The notes beneath the pieces are model-generated. The model was not told the origin of the DNA and did not search any database. It saw only the letters and a program-made list of their open reading frames with translations. Position numbers and translations under genes: made by a program. Source: Acholeplasmatales bacterium (GTDB lineage: Bacteria > Bacillota_I > Bacilli_A > Acholeplasmatales > Anaeroplasmataceae). From it: 34,121 bases of DNA. Shown here in pieces: positions 7,347 to 15,291 of the stretch (position 1 is the stretch's first letter; every line of letters begins with the position of its first letter). Location: NCBI GenBank assembly GCA_017444645.1, contig JAFSWG010000004.1:1-34121 (forward strand), given 5' to 3'.

Positions 7347-8906
7347 TTATGCTAAAAGTCCTTTTAGCTTTTCGCTTAAATTTTCTGGTTTTTCAGTTGT
7401 AATAGTACTTGAACCATTAAATGCTTCTGCACTAACAGAGTCACTAACCTTAGCTTTGAATGAATCTACAAATAATACTGTATCTCCATCGTCATTGTGT
7501 TCTTTTCCTTCAGCAACAGTTTCAGCTAATAACTTAGAATATGAGTTTCTAACTCCATAAATGCTTCCACTAGCATTACCAATGAATCCACCAACATATG
7601 CATTTTGACTAGCAACTAACTCATTTTCATAATTGTGGCCATCTCCATCAGTAGGAACTAAACCAGCATATGCCTTTAATGTAGCAATTGCTAAAGAGTT
7701 TGTAATTCTAATATTTGCTGTATTACCACCAACAAATCCACCCATGAATAAATCAAACTTTCTAGCTTGTTGTTTCATTGAATATGTTGCATCTACTTTT
7801 GAATAACAATCATTAATTGTACCATTTGAACCGATTTGACCAGCAAATCCACCTACATAGATATAATCTGCATAATCAGATGTTGAAGATAATGAATATT
7901 CTGCAACAACTGTAAGGCTACCTTCAGCACCGCAAGATTTAGCAGTAACATTTTCTAAGCCTTCGCCTAGTAAAGCACCTGCAAATAAACCAACAGATAC
8001 TTTAATTCTTGCACTTGTATAATTAATACTAACGTTAGTTGCTTCTACGCTATCGAATGCTGAACCAACTGACTTACCAACAACACCACCTGTAAAATGC
8101 TCAGCACTTGATGATGCTGTAATCTTGTATGAAACATTCTTAATTGTTACATTATTAACACTTGTTCTTTCAGCATATCCAAATAATGCACCAATAAATG
8201 CATCTGAACGAGAAACTTCAACTGTGACATCTTCAATAATTAAATTCTTTATTGAAGCTCCCTTAACATTTCCTAATAAGCCCATATACTTACTTGAAGA
8301 TAACTTATAATTAGTAATCTTATGGCATCCAGTTAAATTACCATCAGCGTCATAAATACCACCATCAATTGTTCCTATAAATTGAGAAGTATCTGTATTG
8401 AATAAATTTATTGAATCTCCACCAAAATCAAGATCTGATGTTAATGTATAATCATATTTTTCAGTACCAAGTTTATTCTTGAAATCATCTACTGAAGCAA
8501 TTTCAGTTGAAACAGTTGATGATGTAGTTGCAGTCTTTTCTACAATCTTTTCATCTGTACCATTGAAAGTAACATATAAAATGAACTTATATTCTTGCTT
8601 TGAAGCTAAACTTTTAAATTCTACTGTTGATGATGTGTATACGCTATTTGAGAATGATACATTTTGTTTTGTATGATAATTATCTGTACCATCTACAACC
8701 TTATAACAAACAATGTATAAAACACTACTCTTAATATTTTCATTTTCATCAAATGTAAGCTTAATAGTTGCCTTATCTTTTGTTGTTGTAATTTGCATAT
8801 CAACATTTTTCTCACTAATACCACTTGAGTTATTAGAACATGCAGCTAAGAATAATAATCCGAAGCATGCAATTAATCCTGCTAATAATTTTTTAATTCT
8901 TTTCAT
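7347..8906 (-). CDS. Surface lipoprotein with GLUG-like beta-helix repeats
   Basis: A 519-residue secreted lipoprotein of unknown function. The signal peptide ends in the lipobox LAAC, with the lipidated residue at Cys23, followed by a Ser/Asn-rich linker. Residues about 30-130 look like a fibronectin-type beta-sandwich. The rest contains repeated motifs of the type G-x-hydrophobic-x-G-x-(small) followed by I-x-N-hydrophobic (GLLGNVKGASIKNLIIEDVTV, FIGALFGYAERTSVNNVTI, FTGGVVGKSVGSAF, YVGGFAGQIGSNGTINDC, FMGGFVGGNTANIRIT, YVGGFIGNASGSIYGV). These are GLUG-like repeats, which typically form a parallel beta-helix on adhesins and other surface proteins. GAGGTG precedes the ATG and a sigma-A-like promoter lies upstream. 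It is a single-gene unit with its own terminator. Confidence 0.85.
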   Translation of the reverse strand: MKRIKKLLAGLIACFGLLFLAACSNNSSGISEKNVDMQITTTKDKATIKLTFDENENIKSSVLYIVCYKVVDGTDNYHTKQNVSFSNSVYTSSTVEFKSLASKQEYKFILYVTFNGTDEKIVEKTATTSSTVSTEIASVDDFKNKLGTEKYDYTLTSDLDFGGDSINLFNTDTSQFIGTIDGGIYDADGNLTGCHKITNYKLSSSKYMGLLGNVKGASIKNLIIEDVTVEVSRSDAFIGALFGYAERTSVNNVTIKNVSYKITASSSAEHFTGGVVGKSVGSAFDSVEATNVSINYTSARIKVSVGLFAGALLGEGLENVTAKSCGAEGSLTVVAEYSLSSTSDYADYIYVGGFAGQIGSNGTINDCYSKVDATYSMKQQARKFDLFMGGFVGGNTANIRITNSLAIATLKAYAGLVPTDGDGHNYENELVASQNAYVGGFIGNASGSIYGVRNSYSKLLAETVAEGKEHNDDGDTVLFVDSFKAKVSDSVSAEAFNGSSTITTEKPENLSEKLKGLLA

Positions 8907-8956
8907 AAAACACCTCTATAGTTTTATTATTCATAATAAAATAAAATAACTACCTT

Positions 8957-8986
8957 ATTATACCTTAATATTTTTTTGAATACAAG
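8957..8986 (-). promoter_or_regulatory. Promoter of the GLUG lipoprotein gene
   Basis: The minus strand has TTGTAT (8981-8986), an 18-base spacer and a perfect TATAAT (8957-8962), about 50 bases upstream of the start codon. Confidence 0.65.
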
Positions 8987-9024
8987 AATTATGAACAAAA
9001 ATAGAAAATAAAAAGATTATTTTT

Positions 9025-9067
9025 AATCTTACACTTTTAAGAAAAAGAAAATAAATCTTACACTTTT
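9025..9067 (+). repeat. 14-bp direct repeat upstream of the activase operon promoter
   Basis: AATCTTACACTTTT occurs at 9025-9038 and again at 9054-9067, 29 bases apart, ending 13 bases before the -35 box. Two copies on one face of the helix just upstream of -35 is the usual arrangement for activator half-sites. The identity of the binding protein is unknown. Confidence 0.55.
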
Positions 9068-9080
9068 TGGGGTGATTTAT

Positions 9081-9109
9081 TTGACTTTTATAGATCTAAA
9101 TAATATAAT
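9081..9109 (+). promoter_or_regulatory. Sigma-A-type promoter of the activase-dehydratase operon
   Basis: TTGACT (9081-9086), a 17-base spacer and TATAAT (9104-9109), near consensus. The start codon is 30 bases downstream, with AAGGAG at 9125-9130. Confidence 0.85.
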
Positions 9110-9138
9110 TATATTATTGCAGTTAAGGAGTTGATTGA

Positions 9139-12057
9139 ATGCTAAGACTAGGTCTTGATGTTGGTTCTACAACAATAAAATGTGTCATTCTAGACGAAAA
9201 TGATAATATAATTTATAAAGACTATAAGCGTCATTATTCACATATAAAGGATAGTATTGTTGAAAAGCTATCCGAATTAAAAAAGGATGGTATCATCCAA
9301 GATGAAATCAAGCTTGCGATATCTGGTTCTGCAGGAATGGGTATAGCTGATGGATGTAATATACCTTTTGTTCAAGAGGTATATGCTACGCGTATTGCAG
9401 CTAACAAATTAATACCAGGAACAGATTGTATCATTGAGCTTGGTGGTGAAGATGCAAAAATTTTATTCTTAACTGATGGTATGGAAGTTAGAATGAATGG
9501 TACTTGTGCTGGTGGTACTGGCGCATTTATAGATCAAATGGCTACATTATTAAATGTTGACATTACTGAAATTAATGGTTTAGCAAGTGAACATCAAAAG
9601 CTTTATTCTATTGCTTCACGTTGTGGTGTATTTGCTAAAACAGATATTCAACCTTTATTAAACCAAGGTGCATCAAAGTCAGATATTGCAGCTTCTATTT
9701 TTTATGCTGTAGTAAATCAAACAATTGGTGGTCTTGCTCAAGGTAGAGAAATTACAGGTAATGTTGCATATCTTGGTGGTCCATTAACTTTCTTATCTGA
9801 ATTAAAGGAAGCATTTGATAAGGTTTTAGATACAAAAGGTATTTGTCCAGAAAATTCTTTATATTACGTTGCTTTAGGTACTGCTTTTTGCACTACTGAA
9901 GTAATCAATGTGAATAATACAATTAATAATCTAATAGAATTTTCTAACCAATCTACATATGCTTATAATAATCCTTTATTCAAAGATGAAAATGAATATA
10001 ATGAATTTATTGAAAGACATAATAAAGCTAGAGTAGAAACATATCCACTTGAAGGATATGAAGGAAACCTATATTTAGGTATCGATTCTGGTTCTACTAC
10101 CTTAAAGCTTGTATTAGTTGATGAAGATGGAAATATAAGATATGAATCATATAATCCTAATAAAGGAAATCCAGTTTCTGTTATTAAACATATATTAGAT
10201 TATTTATATGAAACATATCCAAATCTTAAAATAAAAGCTTCTGCTTCTACCGGATACGGTGAAGAATTAGCTAAAAATGCATTTAAATTAGATGGTGGTC
10301 TTGTTGAAACAATGGCTCACTATAAGGCAGCAGAAAAATTTATGCCAAATGTAGATTTTATTATTGATATTGGTGGACAAGATATTAAATGCTTTAAAAT
10401 TGAAAATCATACAATATCTAATATTTTCTTAAATGAAGCTTGTTCTTCTGGTTGTGGTTCTTTCTTACAAACTTTCGCAAACGCTCTTGGATATGAAATC
10501 CAAGAATTTGCTAAACTAGGATTAATGGCTAAAAAACCAGTTGATTTAGGTTCTAGATGTACAGTATTTATGAACTCAAGTGTTAAACAAGCTCAAAAAG
10601 ATGGCGCGACTATTGATAATATATCTGCAGGATTATCTATTTCTGTTGTTAAAAACGCACTATATAAGGTTATTAGATGTACTAGAAAAGAGGAATTAGG
10701 AAAGCACATTGTTGTTCAAGGTGGAACTTTCTTAAATAAAGCTGTATTAAGAGCCTTTGAACGTGAACTAGGAATAAATGTTGTATGCCCAAATATCGCA
10801 GGATTAATGGGTGCATATGGTGCTGCCCTTTATGCTAAATCACTAAACGTTGAAAATACTACTACTATTACTAAAGAAGAATTAAAAGATTTTGAGCATA
10901 CTGTTAAAAACATTCCATGCCAAGGATGTAATAACCATTGTTTATTAACAATTAATTCATTTAAAAATAATCCAAATAAATTTATATCTGGAAATAGATG
11001 TGAAAAGCCACTTGGTATTAACGCCGCAATTAAAGGTGAAAACATTTATGAATATACAAGAGAAAAATTAATGGAATTTAAACCTGTCAAAGGTAAAAGA
11101 GGTACTATCGCAATACCACTTGTATTAAATATGTATGAGCTTCTACCATTCTGGCATACATTCTTTACTTCATTAGGATTTGAAGTAATTAATTCTGGAT
11201 TCTCTAATCAAAAAATATATCAATTAGGACAACATACTATTCCTTCAGATACTGCATGTTATCCTGCTAAATTAGTACATGGTCATATTGAAAAACTAAT
11301 CAATGAAGGAAATAAAGTAATTTTCTATCCATGTATGAGCTATAACATTGATGAAAATATGGGAGATAATCACTACAATTGTCCAATTGTAGCTTATTAT
11401 CCTCAAAATATTATTAATAATGTTGGTAAAATTAAAGATGTTACATTTATTAGTGATTTCATTACCTTAGATGATAAAAAGGAATTTCCTAAGAAAATGA
11501 AATTCATTATGGATAAATATTTCAAAGATAAAAATGTTAAAAATGGAGAAATTAGAGAAGCTGCAGCTCAAGCATTTAAAGCATACGATGATTATTTAGC
11601 TAAAATACGTGCTACTGCTGGATTATATATTACAAACGCAAGAGCACATGATAGACAAATAATTGTTCTTGCTGGTAGACCTTATCATCAAGATCCACAA
11701 GTAAATCATGGCATTGATAAATTAATTGCTTCTATGGGTGCAACTGTAGTAAGTGAGGAATCTATTTCTCATTTATTAGAAAAATTCCAAGTAAGAGTAT
11801 TAAATCAATGGACATATCATTCAAGATTATATAGTGCGGCTAAATACTGTACTACTACTTCTGATATGAATCTTGTTCAATTAGTATCCTTTGGTTGTGG
11901 ACTTGACGCAGTTACTACTGACGAATGTAAAGCAATATTAGAATCAAAGGGTAAAATATATACTCAAATCAAGATTGATGAAATAACTAACCTTGGTGCT
12001 GTTAAAATTAGATTAAGAAGCTTATTTGAAGCTTTAAAACAAAGGAAGGATGACTAG
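9139..12057 (+). CDS. Tandem 2-hydroxyacyl-CoA dehydratase activase (BadF/BcrA/HgdC type) with DUF2229-like C-terminus
   Basis: A 972-residue protein containing two HgdC-type ASKHA ATPase domains. The first starts LGLDVGSTTIKCVILDE (residue 3) and the second YLGIDSGSTTLKLVLVDE (about 313). Each keeps the two cluster-binding cysteines at the spacing of HgdC: Cys123/Cys162 and Cys435/Cys474, both 39 apart, with an extra Cys439. HgdC binds one [4Fe-4S] across a homodimer, so this fusion may form it within one chain (inference). A cysteine cluster (IPCQGCNNHC, then SGNRCEKP) joins to a C-terminal DUF2229-like region (IPLVLNMYELLPFWHTFF). HgdC-type proteins use ATP to fire a low-potential electron into a dehydratase or double-cubane reductase. 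Here the substrate is unknown. It is the first gene of a three-gene operon and overlaps or abuts the next. Confidence 0.9.
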   Translation: MLRLGLDVGSTTIKCVILDENDNIIYKDYKRHYSHIKDSIVEKLSELKKDGIIQDEIKLAISGSAGMGIADGCNIPFVQEVYATRIAANKLIPGTDCIIELGGEDAKILFLTDGMEVRMNGTCAGGTGAFIDQMATLLNVDITEINGLASEHQKLYSIASRCGVFAKTDIQPLLNQGASKSDIAASIFYAVVNQTIGGLAQGREITGNVAYLGGPLTFLSELKEAFDKVLDTKGICPENSLYYVALGTAFCTTEVINVNNTINNLIEFSNQSTYAYNNPLFKDENEYNEFIERHNKARVETYPLEGYEGNLYLGIDSGSTTLKLVLVDEDGNIRYESYNPNKGNPVSVIKHILDYLYETYPNLKIKASASTGYGEELAKNAFKLDGGLVETMAHYKAAEKFMPNVDFIIDIGGQDIKCFKIENHTISNIFLNEACSSGCGSFLQTFANALGYEIQEFAKLGLMAKKPVDLGSRCTVFMNSSVKQAQKDGATIDNISAGLSISVVKNALYKVIRCTRKEELGKHIVVQGGTFLNKAVLRAFERELGINVVCPNIAGLMGAYGAALYAKSLNVENTTTITKEELKDFEHTVKNIPCQGCNNHCLLTINSFKNNPNKFISGNRCEKPLGINAAIKGENIYEYTREKLMEFKPVKGKRGTIAIPLVLNMYELLPFWHTFFTSLGFEVINSGFSNQKIYQLGQHTIPSDTACYPAKLVHGHIEKLINEGNKVIFYPCMSYNIDENMGDNHYNCPIVAYYPQNIINNVGKIKDVTFISDFITLDDKKEFPKKMKFIMDKYFKDKNVKNGEIREAAAQAFKAYDDYLAKIRATAGLYITNARAHDRQIIVLAGRPYHQDPQVNHGIDKLIASMGATVVSEESISHLLEKFQVRVLNQWTYHSRLYSAAKYCTTTSDMNLVQLVSFGCGLDAVTTDECKAILESKGKIYTQIKIDEITNLGAVKIRLRSLFEALKQRKDD

Positions 12058-12058
12058 T

Positions 12059-13351
12059 ATGGAAAAAGAAAATACTTTTGTATCTGACAATTTCGAATAT
12101 CCACGTTTTACTCAGGATATGGTAAAAACCCATACTATATTAATTCCTTCAATGCTTGATATTCATATGGCTCTATTTGAAGGTGTATTAAAACAAGCAG
12201 GTTATAATGTAGAAGTTTGTAAAAACCAAGGTCCTGAGGTAGTATCTGAAGGATTAAAATATGTACATAATGATACTTGCTATCCTGCGTTACTAGTTAT
12301 TGGACAATTTATTGATAATTTAAATCATAGAACTGATTTAGATAAGGTAGTTCTTTTAATAACTCAAACAGGTGGTGGATGTAGAGCATCTAATTATATT
12401 CATCTATTAAGAAAAGCCTTAATTAAAGCTGGATATGGTTATATTCCTGTTGTATCATTAAATGCTTCTAACCTTGAAAAAGATTCTGGGTTTAAATTAA
12501 CATTTAACATCATTAAAAAGGTTGCTGCAGCAATTACTTACGCAGACACATTAATGTATTTAAGAAATAAAACTAGATCTTATGAAACAAAACAAGGTGA
12601 TGTTGATAATTTAACTAATTCTTTTATTAAAGATTTATTAAATCAATTTGAAAATGGTAAAGGTATTAGTTATAAATCAATGAAGAAAAATATAAATAAT
12701 ATCGCAAAAGCATTTGATAAATTAGAATTAGATTTAAGTCATAAAAAACCACAAGTTGGCGTAGTTGGTGAAATCTATATTAAATATGCTTCTTTAGGTA
12801 ATAATCACCTTGAAGACTTCTTAGTAAGCCAAGGTGCTGAGGTAATGGTACCTGGATTATTTGGATTTATATTATATTCTTTATATAATGGAATATATGA
12901 TAATTTAATTTATGGTCGTAGTAAAAAGACTGCATTATTAAATAAAGCATTAATTTGGTATATTAGACGTCGTGAAAAATTAATGATTGAGTCAATTGGT
13001 AAAACAAAAATAACACCAATGAAATATTTTAGCCATACAAAGGATTTAAGTGATGGTGTTCTAGATCATGGTGTTAAAATGGGTGAAGGCTGGTTGTTAA
13101 CAGCTGAAATGATGGAACTTGTTGAAATCGGATATAGTAATATAGTTTGTGCCCAACCATTCGGTTGTCTTCCAAATCATATTTGTGGTAAAGGTGTAAT
13201 GAAAAGAATTAAGCAATTACATCCTGATGCAAATATAATCGCAATTGATTATGACCCTAGTGCGACTAAAGTAAATCAAGATAATAGAATTAAGTTAATG
13301 TTAGCAATAGCTAGAGAAAAAATTAAAGAAGGAGAAAAAGCTAAGCTTTAA
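12059..13351 (+). CDS. 2-hydroxyacyl-CoA dehydratase / double-cubane-cluster protein family partner
   Basis: About 430 residues, related to the dehydratase-like partners that travel with large tandem activases (COG3580/COG3581 group). Visible conserved cysteine motifs are NDTCYPALLV, QTGGGCRASNY and CAQPFGCLPNHICGKG, candidates for iron-sulfur cluster ligands. The C-terminal HPDANIIAIDYDPSATKVNQDNR is typical of the family. The gene either overlaps the activase (ATG at 12050, with AAGG only 3-4 bases away) or starts at the ATG at 12059 with AAGGAAGG about 9 bases upstream. The latter is preferred, and both are in frame. Expected to accept electrons from the activase. The reaction (dehydration, reduction of a small molecule, or other) cannot be deduced here. 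Confidence 0.85.
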   Translation: MEKENTFVSDNFEYPRFTQDMVKTHTILIPSMLDIHMALFEGVLKQAGYNVEVCKNQGPEVVSEGLKYVHNDTCYPALLVIGQFIDNLNHRTDLDKVVLLITQTGGGCRASNYIHLLRKALIKAGYGYIPVVSLNASNLEKDSGFKLTFNIIKKVAAAITYADTLMYLRNKTRSYETKQGDVDNLTNSFIKDLLNQFENGKGISYKSMKKNINNIAKAFDKLELDLSHKKPQVGVVGEIYIKYASLGNNHLEDFLVSQGAEVMVPGLFGFILYSLYNGIYDNLIYGRSKKTALLNKALIWYIRRREKLMIESIGKTKITPMKYFSHTKDLSDGVLDHGVKMGEGWLLTAEMMELVEIGYSNIVCAQPFGCLPNHICGKGVMKRIKQLHPDANIIAIDYDPSATKVNQDNRIKLMLAIAREKIKEGEKAKL

Positions 13352-13359
13352 TAATAATT

Positions 13360-14004
13360 ATGGATATCTTTAATAATTTAAGCAGTGAAGAAAAAGAAAT
13401 ATTATTTGATTCAGTTCAACCAGTAATAAGAACATATCATAAAGGTGATACTATATTTTATGAAGGAGATGAATGTGATTATTTGGCATATGTTGAAGAA
13501 GGAACAATCGTTGCTAAACAATCATTTTCAGATGGACATGATAGCATTATTAGAATAATCAATGCTCATGAATATATAGGTATTAATCTTATGTATTCTT
13601 CTTTACCTAAATATAAAGCTTCCTTCTATGCTGATTGTGATGTAAAAATCTCAATGTATAGTTTTAATGACTTATTAATGTTAATGAAGGCTTCTACTAC
13701 TATTTTAAAGAATTTCTTAAAAGCTATTAGTGATTCTGCAATTAGCTTAAGTGATCATATCAAGCTTTTAACACATAAAACAATTAGAGGTAAAATTTGT
13801 TATTTATTATATAATGAATATTTAAAAACTGGTAAATTATCATTTAAGATTGAAACAACAAAAACTGATTTAGCAGCTTTATTAAATATTGAACGTCCTA
13901 GTCTTTCATACGAAATGAAAAAGCTACAGGATGAAGGAATTATTGAAAACAAAAATAAAAATTATACAATTTTATCTTTAGATACATTAATGAAAGAATT
14001 ATAG
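13360..14004 (+). CDS. Crp/Fnr family transcriptional regulator
   Basis: A 214-residue regulator with an N-terminal cyclic-nucleotide-binding-like beta-roll (YHKGDTIFYEGDECDYLAYVEEGTI, about residues 25-50), a long dimer helix, and a C-terminal winged helix-turn-helix (TKTDLAALLNIERPSLSYEMKKL, about 167-190). The phosphate-binding cassette that in CRP reads GE...RSA is here YIGINLMYSS...YKAS. It lacks the Glu and Arg that hold cAMP, and the FNR four-cysteine cluster is absent, so the ligand is unknown. It follows the dehydratase gene by 8 bases with no good ribosome binding site of its own, which suggests translational coupling. It probably controls this operon, and the direct repeat at 9025-9067 is a candidate target (inference). 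Confidence 0.88.
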   Translation: MDIFNNLSSEEKEILFDSVQPVIRTYHKGDTIFYEGDECDYLAYVEEGTIVAKQSFSDGHDSIIRIINAHEYIGINLMYSSLPKYKASFYADCDVKISMYSFNDLLMLMKASTTILKNFLKAISDSAISLSDHIKLLTHKTIRGKICYLLYNEYLKTGKLSFKIETTKTDLAALLNIERPSLSYEMKKLQDEGIIENKNKNYTILSLDTLMKEL

Positions 14005-14009
14005 AATTA

Positions 14010-14034
14010 AAACAGGTATAAAACCTGTTTTTTT
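14010..14034 (+). terminator. Terminator of the activase operon
   Basis: AAACAGGT (14010-14017) pairs with ACCTGTTT (14023-14030) around a 5-base AT loop and is followed by more T residues, 5 bases after the stop codon of the regulator. Confidence 0.85.
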
Positions 14035-14039
14035 ATTAG

Positions 14040-14066
14040 AAAAAAAGCAGAGCTATAAGCTCTACT
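14040..14066 (-). terminator. Terminator of the DAHP synthase gene
   Basis: On the minus strand AGAGCT pairs with AGCTCT around a short TAT loop (about 14048-14062), followed by a run of seven T. It overlaps the TAG stop codon at 14062-14064. It faces the plus-strand terminator across a few bases, insulating the convergent units. Confidence 0.75.
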
Positions 14067-15123
14067 TTCCTAATCTTCTTAATTCCGCTAAATCCCTAAT
14101 TAATTGTTCTGTCTTTTCCCAACCAAGACATGGATCTGTAATAGATTTACCATATACTTTTCCATCTGGCTTTTGGCATCCATCTACGATATAAGATTCA
14201 ATCATTAAACCCTTTACCATGTTATAGATCTCTTCATTATGTCTTGTTGAATGTAATACTTCTTTTGCGATACGAATTTGTTCAAGATAATCTTTTCCAG
14301 AATTTGAATGATTTGTATCTACAATTACAGCTGGATTTTTAAAAGGCTTTTCTTTATATAATTTAGCTAAATATGCTAAATCCTCATAATGATAATTAGG
14401 ATGAGTTCTTCCTGATGAATCAACATATCCTCTTAAAACAGCATGTGCTAAATCATTACCTAATGTATCAGTTTCCCAACCACGATAAATAAATGTATGA
14501 TCATGTTGTGCCGCCCAAATTGAATTCATTAATACGCTCATATCACCAGATGTAGGGTTTTTCATACCTGTAGGTACATCGAATGCTGAAGCAACTAAAC
14601 GATGTTGTTGGTCTTCAACAGATCTAGCTCCAACTGCAACATAACTAATAACATCTGACATATATGCATAATTTTCTGGATATAGCATTTCATCTGCAGG
14701 AGTAAATCCTGTTTCTTTTATAACATCCATATGTAGCTTTCTAATTGCGATAATACCCTTTAACATATCAGGCTTACCATTTGGATCTGGTTGGTGTAAC
14801 ATACCTTTATATCCAGCACCTGTTGTTCTTGGCTTATTAGTATATACTCTTGGAATAATATAAATAACATCTGATACTTCATCAGCTATTTTTCTTAATC
14901 TTTTAACATAATCTAATACTGAATCTTCTCTATCTGCTGAACATGGTCCAATTACTAATAATAACTTATCACTTTTACCAGTAAAAATATCTCTTAATTC
15001 TTGATCATTTTTTTCTTTAATCTTCTTTAGTTCATCAGTCAAAGGATACATCTTTTTTATTTCTTCTGGTGTAGGTAATTCTCTTTGACAAATCATATTT
15101 TTACTAAATTCTTCTCTAGGCAT
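14062..15123 (-). CDS. 3-deoxy-7-phosphoheptulonate (DAHP) synthase, AroG/AroF type
   Basis: A 353-residue class I DAHP synthase of the AroF/AroG/AroH type. It condenses phosphoenolpyruvate with erythrose 4-phosphate as the first step of the shikimate pathway in the cytoplasm. Diagnostic segments are LLVIGPCSADREDSVLDYV, IIPRVYTNKPRTTGAGYKGM, AVGARSVEDQQHRLVASAFD (residues near 180-200), VIVDTNHSNSGKD and the C-terminal SITDPCLGWEKTEQLI. Metal and PEP contacts (the Cys of GPCS, the Arg/Lys of PRTTGAGYKG) are present. Length matches E. coli AroG (350 aa). An in-family N-terminal arm is present but the feedback amino acid cannot be told. AAGGAGAG precedes the ATG. It is monocistronic, with no other aro genes near. 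Confidence 0.97.
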   Translation of the reverse strand: MPREEFSKNMICQRELPTPEEIKKMYPLTDELKKIKEKNDQELRDIFTGKSDKLLLVIGPCSADREDSVLDYVKRLRKIADEVSDVIYIIPRVYTNKPRTTGAGYKGMLHQPDPNGKPDMLKGIIAIRKLHMDVIKETGFTPADEMLYPENYAYMSDVISYVAVGARSVEDQQHRLVASAFDVPTGMKNPTSGDMSVLMNSIWAAQHDHTFIYRGWETDTLGNDLAHAVLRGYVDSSGRTHPNYHYEDLAYLAKLYKEKPFKNPAVIVDTNHSNSGKDYLEQIRIAKEVLHSTRHNEEIYNMVKGLMIESYIVDGCQKPDGKVYGKSITDPCLGWEKTEQLIRDLAELRRLGK

Positions 15124-15156
15124 AATACATCTCTCCTTATAACAATAATTGTCATC

Positions 15157-15165
15157 ATTATAACA
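15157..15165 (-). promoter_or_regulatory. Extended -10 promoter of the DAHP synthase gene
   Basis: The minus strand reads TGtTATAAT, about 34 bases before the start codon. No good -35 is seen. A small palindrome (ACAATAATTGT, 15142-15152) sits between the promoter and the ribosome binding site and might be an operator. Confidence 0.6.
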
Positions 15166-15248
15166 TAATTTTTAATTTTAAAAATATTATTTTTACAACA
15201 TTTTTATTTTTTTATAATTAAATACACATATTAATTAAAAGTGTTGCA

Positions 15249-15284
15249 TAAAAAGAAAAGCTAGGCTTTATATATACCTAGCTT
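15249..15284 (-). terminator. Terminator of the cyclase-FecR-LRR operon
   Basis: On the minus strand AAGCTAGG (15277-15284) pairs with CCTAGCTT (15258-15265) around an 11-base AT loop, followed by TTTCTTTTT. It lies 7 bases after the stop codon of the LRR lipoprotein gene. Confidence 0.8.
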
Positions 15285-15291
15285 AATCTTT

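Noticed and set aside
13360-14004. Crp/Fnr regulator as the receptor of cAMP made by the CHASE2 cyclase in the same window
   Set aside because: The cAMP phosphate-binding Glu and Arg-Ser/Thr residues are not present in its beta-roll, so this link is not supported.
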